Under the pieces are notes generated by a model. That model was not told the DNA's origin, did not search any database, and saw only the letters and a list, made by a program, of their open reading frames with translations. The position numbers were made by a program, and so were the translations under genes. From Mortierella alpina (lineage: Eukaryota > Mortierellomycota > Mortierellomycetes > Mortierellales > Mortierellaceae), in the NCBI GenBank assembly GCA_029449245.1, contig JANATF010000012.1, positions 1,488,001-1,552,000 on the forward strand: a DNA stretch of 64,000 nucleotides, read 5' to 3'. Positions 58,314 to 64,000 of the stretch are shown here, piece by piece; position 1 is the first letter of the stretch; every line of letters starts with the position of its first letter.

Positions 58314-61183
58314 TTGGAGAATGTCTCGGCTTTAACCACAGCACCCTCCATACCACAACCGTCGTCAACACTAGAGAGCAAGACGCATACTTCTCATCAT
58401 GGTCTAAAAAACACTCACCGTCATCAGGCTCGCCATACCTCCCAGGAGGCTACTACTCCTAGCGGACATGAGAGACAGGAGAGTGGGAGGACTCGGGTCA
58501 AGAGGCATCTCCCTGACGCAAAAGATGAGACAATGCGGCATCCTGTGGACAAGCACACCGAAAAGGAAAGTTCAAAAACTCAAGAGACGAGGAAGAACAG
58601 TGGCAAGGATCTGCCAAAGGCGCACGCAAATGGGAAAGAACCAGGCGCCGAGAATGACCAGAAGAAGCCGACTAGCATCAAGGACAGGGCCCGAGCATGG
58701 TTCAAGAAAAAGGGATCGCATCAACGACATTCCATCAAAGCTGGAGGTCATGGACACAAACACGCTTACAAGTCCGCTGCAGTCGCCAGTCCTGCGATTC
58801 GTGGAGCGGCCATTGATCCGTCACGGGAGCGCCGAGAAAAGGAAAACAAGTTGCACCATCTGAAAATGAGCAAGGGCATTGTGTCAACCTATGACAGTAC
58901 CTCAGCAGTGGACCAAACCGTGGATGGCATCACATGCTCGAGTGGCGAAGACGTTCTGATGCTTCTGCAGCAGCTTCAGGGATGGGTTCTACAAACCACC
59001 AAGAGGGACCTGGAGGATGTATTACTTATTATCCTGAACCTCAACGAGCTCGGATCCCACCCACCCGCAGCAGAGGCACCTCCGTTGGTCAACAACACCA
59101 ACCATTTGGCGAGTGTGGCACAAGGACAGTCTGTGGAACCCTTCGCGCTGAGCAACAATGATGATCATTTCCTTCAAGGTCTAGTCTCGCCCAACACAAA
59201 CGTCTCTATCAAGGCAGTCCTTCCCAGCATGATCTCCCTCAAGGATCTGTTTCTCGACGCATTCCCAAACATGATCTATGACCCCACTCTCTTGAAGAAG
59301 GAGCGCGCAGACCTCAATGGTACCTGGTGGCAGAATGGTCCCGTTGGGTTGGACTATTACAACACGACGATCGATTCAGCGACAGGACGAGTTCAAGCGC
59401 CCACAGGATGGCCTACGAGTGCCTATCTGACGGCGGATAACATCAATCGGCGTGTTATTATTGGAATCGGTGCCAACAATCTGCGGTCCAACACAACCTA
59501 TAACATCAGCGATGACCTATCCGTGTTGTACACGCCCGACACCCTGGGATCAGCAATGAATGGTACCAATAATATTCAGATCTCCTCAGCACTGAATGCG
59601 GACAGGTGCGAGTTTCCAGCTCCGGGTGTGATGATGGTGCCAACAGGATCTGAGGACAGCTTGGAGAGAATCATGGCGCTGAAAAGTGACAATGCAACGA
59701 TTGGAAGACAAATCCCCTGGTCTTTTGCAAGCATGGCCGATACGGATCTATCGCCATGGTCATACGATTCCGGACGACTTGCAGTAAGTATCAAAAGAAA
59801 AAGGTTGGGGGTGGTTTCGCACTGTCTTAAGAAGGCTTTTCTAGTTGGAGGGGACTAATCGTAATGTATTTTTATATCAATGTTAAAAAAACACAAAAAG
59901 ACGGACTGCGGCTTTTCAGTATTGGTCGAGAGTCGCGCATCTGCCCTGACATTCTCGGAGCAAACAGCCATGAGCATCTGGTCCTGGGATCTTGATCAAC
60001 CTCCTGCCAACGAGATGCGTAGTCGCGACCGTCGCTGTGGCGCCATGCAGCGTAACGGCCGATGGGTCGTCCAAAACTGTAATATGAAACTCCCGGTTGC
60101 TTGTCGCAAGACCGGCACCTCTGGCAAGGTATAAAAAAAAAAAAAAAAAAAAGGACATGCTACATTGGCGTCGGTCTATTGTTTTCCAGCTTCCGCTCGC
60201 TGAATTTGTTCCGTTCCGAGCTCCTTTTTTTAACGTCTTTCTTTTTTATTCTTCCCTTTCACGATTTGCGTGGTAGTGGATCATCAATGAAAAAGGCGCT
60301 GGCAATTATCGAGATGTGTCTTGTCCCGAGGGATACACATTCGATGTTCCGAGGACAGCACGCGAGAACCAAGCGCTCTATTCGGTGCTACAGGCTTACC
60401 TCAATATGACAGAGCCCGTTGCGTTGTCGGCTCTGGTAGCGAAGCGTGAGAGGAAGCGTGAAGCGATTCGACAATCACTTGACAATCCGTTTCATGCGCT
60501 GTTGAACTCTGAAGCACGGGTGTCCATGTTACATAGCCGACGACATGACTCAAGGCACGACTACGATGACGACGACGATGATGTTGTCGATGGTGATGAT
60601 GAGGATGATGAGGATGATGATCCTGAAGTGCCAGAGGACCACAGGGATCGACGTCCGAGTCGAGAATCTTCCGCCTCGAACGGAAGGTCCCCTCACGAGA
60701 AGGATGGTGCCAACCAACACAGTAGACCAGGCATGTTGGAAGCCAAGGATGTGTCACCGCCAACGGCAAGAGATCAGCAGCTCGAAGGGGTGATCTGGAT
60801 CGATATCTCGAGTTGGCAGACGGCGGGATGCTGGGTCCCTGGAGGTGTCCAGGGGATCTGTCCTTACCAGGATCCCGATAATACGGTTGCATTGCAAGAG
60901 ATCATCAAGGTGTCCACCATTGGTAGGTCTTTCTCCCTCGACGGTCTCTCGCATTTTGTTTTTTTTTATCACGCCCGGCATGAAATACCTTTTGTATTGA
61001 CGCGTTCTTGCTCCATTGAACAAAAAACCCCCCGTTGTAGGTGGTGTTATTATCTTGGTGCTGGTGGGGATGTTCCTGTATCTCAAGTGCCGTCGCAATG
61101 TCCGTCTCCGCAAGTCCAGTAAGCGTCGAGCCGACGTCCGAACCAAGCTGATGCGCACCGAGGTGGAGACTGTTCCTGCTTGA
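57453..61183 (+). CDS. Mtc6-like membrane glycoprotein (maintenance of telomere capping 6 family)
   Basis: Mtc6 is a fungal single-pass membrane protein of unclear biochemical role, named from a yeast telomere-capping interaction screen. Exons: 57453-59783, 59901-60128, 60277-60922, 61041-61183; 1115 residues, longer than I recall for the family. A hydrophobic segment near 70-90 (LPLFFILLCLNCLFSS) may be a signal anchor. The conserved core begins MWVGVDTRTAYFGDQYG and LLQAGVRRLVVDLWWDGADL. A lineage insert follows: Gly-Ala repeats (58269-58312) and a long Lys/His-rich basic region (~290-480). The lumenal lectin-like part has NGRWVVQNCNMKLPVACR, CPEGYTFDVPRTARENQALY and WIDISSWQTAGCWVPGG, interrupted by an Asp-rich run. 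A C-terminal helix (GGVIILVLVGMFLYLKC) and basic tail end it. The exon 2 acceptor (CAAAAAG) is weak; an alternative junction exists. Confidence 0.85.
58269..58312 (+). repeat. GGAGCA hexamer repeat coding Gly-Ala
   Basis: Seven copies of GGAGCA code a Gly-Ala run inside the Mtc6-like protein. Confidence 0.95.
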
Positions 61184-61808
61184 GAAGCACTCTTTTTCCA
61201 CTTGCAGCAATTAAAAAGAACGAATCAGCAAGTGAAAATCAAAAAGACGGTGAATCGATAACTCTGTGGTTTCTAGTCATGATGATAGAAGGAGGAGGGA
61301 GTTTTTTTTTTTTGAGTATCAAAAGAATCAGAAGAGGAGGATGTCTGTACACCGTGGTGTTCAACATGTCATAAAATTTGGCAATGTCAAATGTTTTATT
61401 TGTGTACAGATCTCGTTCTTAGGAAGTGTCTGGGCACTCTCCCACGCCGCATCCCTAGTTTTTCAGGCTAGGGACAGGTAACGGGATTCATGCAATTTGA
61501 AATCCTGTATAATATGTTGTGAGACATAATGGGGATTCCACTTGGGCTGCAAGCCGTCTGCGCGCTTTATAGTTTTCGAAACGCGTCGTCTGCAGTCACT
61601 TGCCACATTCCACTCCATGGGGCCCCACTTTGCCGTCACTTCCACCCCTAGCCTCGCGTTGCCCCCAAAACTAAAAATTGGACTGCTCTCTCGCCTCACC
61701 TTTTTTCATTTCATTCACACCAAGCGTTTATTTCAGAAAGGGACGCGTCGTGCAACCCACACACACACGATCGGTTGGCGACCAGCTAAAGATACGCCAT
61801 TGGAGCCA
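61184..61808. other. Convergent intergenic region, Mtc6-like and WDR26/Gid7 genes
   Basis: These 625 bases separate two converging genes and should contain both 3' ends. The sequence has A/T runs and no coding pattern I can support. Confidence 0.6.
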
Positions 61809-64000
61809 CTACATGGGGCTGTTCCCATTCAGCCCACGGGCCACATCGTACTCGACATCCTCGGGGGTACCCCATCTAAAAAAAAAATCCATATATCAAG
61901 GAGCTGTAAGAATTCAAAAAGCAAGGCAAGAAAAAAACCCCCCAATTAGGGCACGCAACATCATAGATAGGGAGCTTACATCCGGATAGTGTTATCGTCG
62001 CTCGAGGACGCAAACATGCTTGGGTTGGTGGGGTTCCACGCAACCATATTCACGCCCTTTTGATGGCCCTCTAGTGTCTGGATCAAATTGCCGTTCTCAC
62101 GGTGCCAAATGTGGATCCTCGAGTCCTCACTTCCACTCGCCACAAATCGCTCGTCCCAGCCTCCGAAGCACGATCGAATCACAAACATCCCCTGTTTGTA
62201 CCCAGAGTACTTTTGAACAATCCTTCCCTCTGCCAAGTTCCACAAGTGGATATCCCGACGCATAGGTTGCTGAGCAGGCTAAGAGGTTGAGGAGAAAAAA
62301 ATATGTGGCAGTAGTGAGTTAGTCCCTTCAGCTTTGATAGAATCCGTGTCGCATTCACTGCTTTTCAAGGGTGTTGAATTCAGTTTCGAAGACCGTCCTT
62401 ACTTTGATTGTGAGGTTCACGAGGAGGTATTGCCCATCCTTTGACAAATTAATGGCTGTGATTCCATCAGACTCCTCCAGTTTGCTATGACAGCCCCATG
62501 AAGAAGCAATTAGTGTCGCCGTCTAAAGTACCATAATATCACCAGTCGTCAGTGTGGGGCTCAAGAAAGGGGTGATTTCTACGCACCTAATCTCATTCAT
62601 GTCCACAAGGCTGATGATGCGGATGATGGTGCCTCCCATGACCACCAGCGTCTTGCCGTCAGCCGAAACAGCCAAGTCCCGAACGGGGAAGTGCCACGAC
62701 CGAAGTACCTCTCCAGAAGACGACTATCCACACAAAAAACTCTGTTAGTTTGTCAACGTTCGAAAGATGTACAAATTCCTGTCAAGTTTGAACAGCAGCA
62801 GTCAACTTGTGCTTTACCATCAAAAACATATTCTTCTCGCTACCAGAGACAAAGCGTTCGCCATCGGGCAGCCATTTCAGACAGGTCACTTGCTCGCTGT
62901 GTCTCTGAAATGTGTACTTGAGTGCCGCAGTCTATTGACACGTTTTCGAGACGAAGTAAGGTCAGAAACGTTCGCACTAGATATAACAAGTTCCAATGTG
63001 CGTATACAACCAGCGGTACAACATACCTGAACATCCCAAACCTTTACGGTCCTGTCAAACCCTCCTGTCAACATTTGCGTGTCATCGGGAGACCACGCAC
63101 AGCATGACACTTTAGATGCATGGCCCTGAAGAGTATGAATCGGCTCAAATGTCTACAGTCAAATTACACAGAGACAAAATATTTCGACGATGGAGCTTTA
63201 GTATTTTCGCATAAACTTTTCAGTGCTGGCACAGGTCGATCGAAGCGTTACCTCCAGGTTCCAGATAATGACTCTGCTGTCCGCAGACGCCGATGCGAGA
63301 TATCGTCCGTCGTGTGAAAATGAAATGTACCACACCTCGTTCGTATGGCTATCCAGCACATGCCGAGTAACAGAGGGTACTCCAGACCTACATGCGCAAT
63401 GACGTTTATGGTGACAAAAGAAAAAAAAAAAGGCATGTGCGAAAAATAACTGTTAGCGATCATTGCCGTTTCATATCTGGCACTAGTAAGGTTGTGTGTG
63501 AAAGACTTACTTCTTGCAGAGATGATCGCTATAGAGACTGGTTGAAGCATTGCGATTGTCGTGATAGTAGCAGTTTTTGATCTGCATATCGGCAGCTTGC
63601 TTCAGCATTGTCTCTAGCCTATTTTCGGGCACCATGATAGCGGGGGATATATATTCTATTTACAATAGGTGCAGTGCAATAACATGGGTCAGGCTGGTTT
63701 TTTTTTGCCCCTCTTGGTGAACCAGTGTTCGAGCAAGGCATTGTTTTGCAAGACTTACTCTGCAGTTCTGAAAGGAGCGTTTGACGGGAAGCACCGTTGA
63801 TGCCATCCCACTGGGCTCGCTGACGAAGATCCTCGGCATTGGGACTCATCATATAACTGTGACAGGGAGAGCCATTGCTAATCAGTTAATGCCTTGTTTT
63901 ATATTCGCGGAAAAAAATAAAGTAAATAGAAACATGCGGTTTACCTGGTGAGGGTGTGGACCCGCTCCATGTTATGGTTCAAAGGCGTCAACTCTGATCG
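61809..64000 (-). CDS. WDR26/Gid7-like WD40 protein of the GID/CTLH ubiquitin ligase (5' partial)
   Basis: Gid7/WDR26 is a WD40 subunit of the GID/CTLH E3 ligase, which in yeast degrades gluconeogenic enzymes. The start lies right of the window. Minus-strand exons: 64000-63945, 63856-63759, 63655-63511, 63387-63252, 63152-63027, 62931-62818, 62723-62587, 62484-62403, 62278-61980, 61875-61809. All junctions are GT-AG and in frame, with 418 visible residues. The LisH-CTLH part is represented only by its end (LTPLNHNMERVHTLTS). Next come YMMSPNAEDLRQRAQWDG, SRQTLLSELQ and the VPENRLETMLKQA motif typical of WDR26. WD repeats follow (SHTNEVWYISFSHDGRYLAS, GHASKVSCCAWSPDD, GMFVIRSCFGGWDERFVASG, GHQKGVNMVAWNP). 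It ends NTIRIWGTPEDVEYDVA then a short tail. The exon pattern is the densest in the window. Confidence 0.94.

Noticed and set aside
1-64000. Transposons, tRNA or rRNA genes
   Set aside because: By eye I found no reverse transcriptase, transposase, long terminal or inverted repeats, or tRNA-like box pairs; a profile search was not possible here.

Overview
The window is nuclear DNA of a fungus. Genes are broken by many short introns (mostly 50-130 bp) with GT-AG ends. Homopolymeric Gln, Ser, Asn and acidic tracts interrupt many proteins, and typical fungal genes are present (APSES/ankyrin factor, WSC sensor, Mtc6, Rtc4). A complete INTS9-like Integrator gene argues against ascomycete or basidiomycete yeasts and for an early-diverging lineage. 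Mucoromycota, perhaps Mortierellales, is my inference and not proven by the sequence.

Layout, left to right. 1-6159 (+): C-terminal half of Tra1/TRRAP. 6530-8963 (+): MBF/SBF-type APSES-ankyrin cell-cycle transcription factor. 9627-12568 (+): secreted M13 (neprilysin-like) metallopeptidase. 13521-16495 (-): RING-H2 protein with a very long disordered N-terminus. 16873-17445 (-): small two-helix membrane protein, Apq12-like. 17763-20662 (+): INTS9-like beta-CASP protein. 20761-21558 (-): AIG2/gamma-glutamylcyclotransferase-like enzyme. 22023-23604 (+): linker histone H1 with an unusual acidic N-terminal domain. 24540-29092 (+): Sec24. 31710-39509 (+): hybrid histidine kinase (PAS-GAF-HisKA-HATPase-REC). 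39850-42950 (-): Rtc4-like protein. 43646-46506 (-) and 48855-52908 (+): two large unrecognised proteins, each with a small folded N-terminus and long low-complexity tail. 53734-56868 (+): WSC-domain cell-surface sensor. 57453-61183 (+): Mtc6-like membrane glycoprotein. 61809-64000 (-): WDR26/Gid7-like WD40 protein, running off the right edge.

Exon models were built by hand from splice sites, frame continuity and recall of family motifs. For every complete gene the summed exon lengths are a multiple of three. This is mostly a housekeeping and signalling neighbourhood, not an operon or gene cluster: transcription and chromatin (Tra1, MBF-like factor, INTS9, H1), secretion (Sec24), signalling (hybrid kinase, WSC sensor) and ubiquitin ligases (RING protein, Gid7). 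I saw no transposon, tRNA, rRNA, CRISPR or biosynthetic cluster. The most unusual items are the acidic H1, two apparent GC-AG introns in the INTS9 gene, the split PAS domain in the kinase, and the two unrecognised genes facing away from a 2.3 kb simple-sequence spacer.
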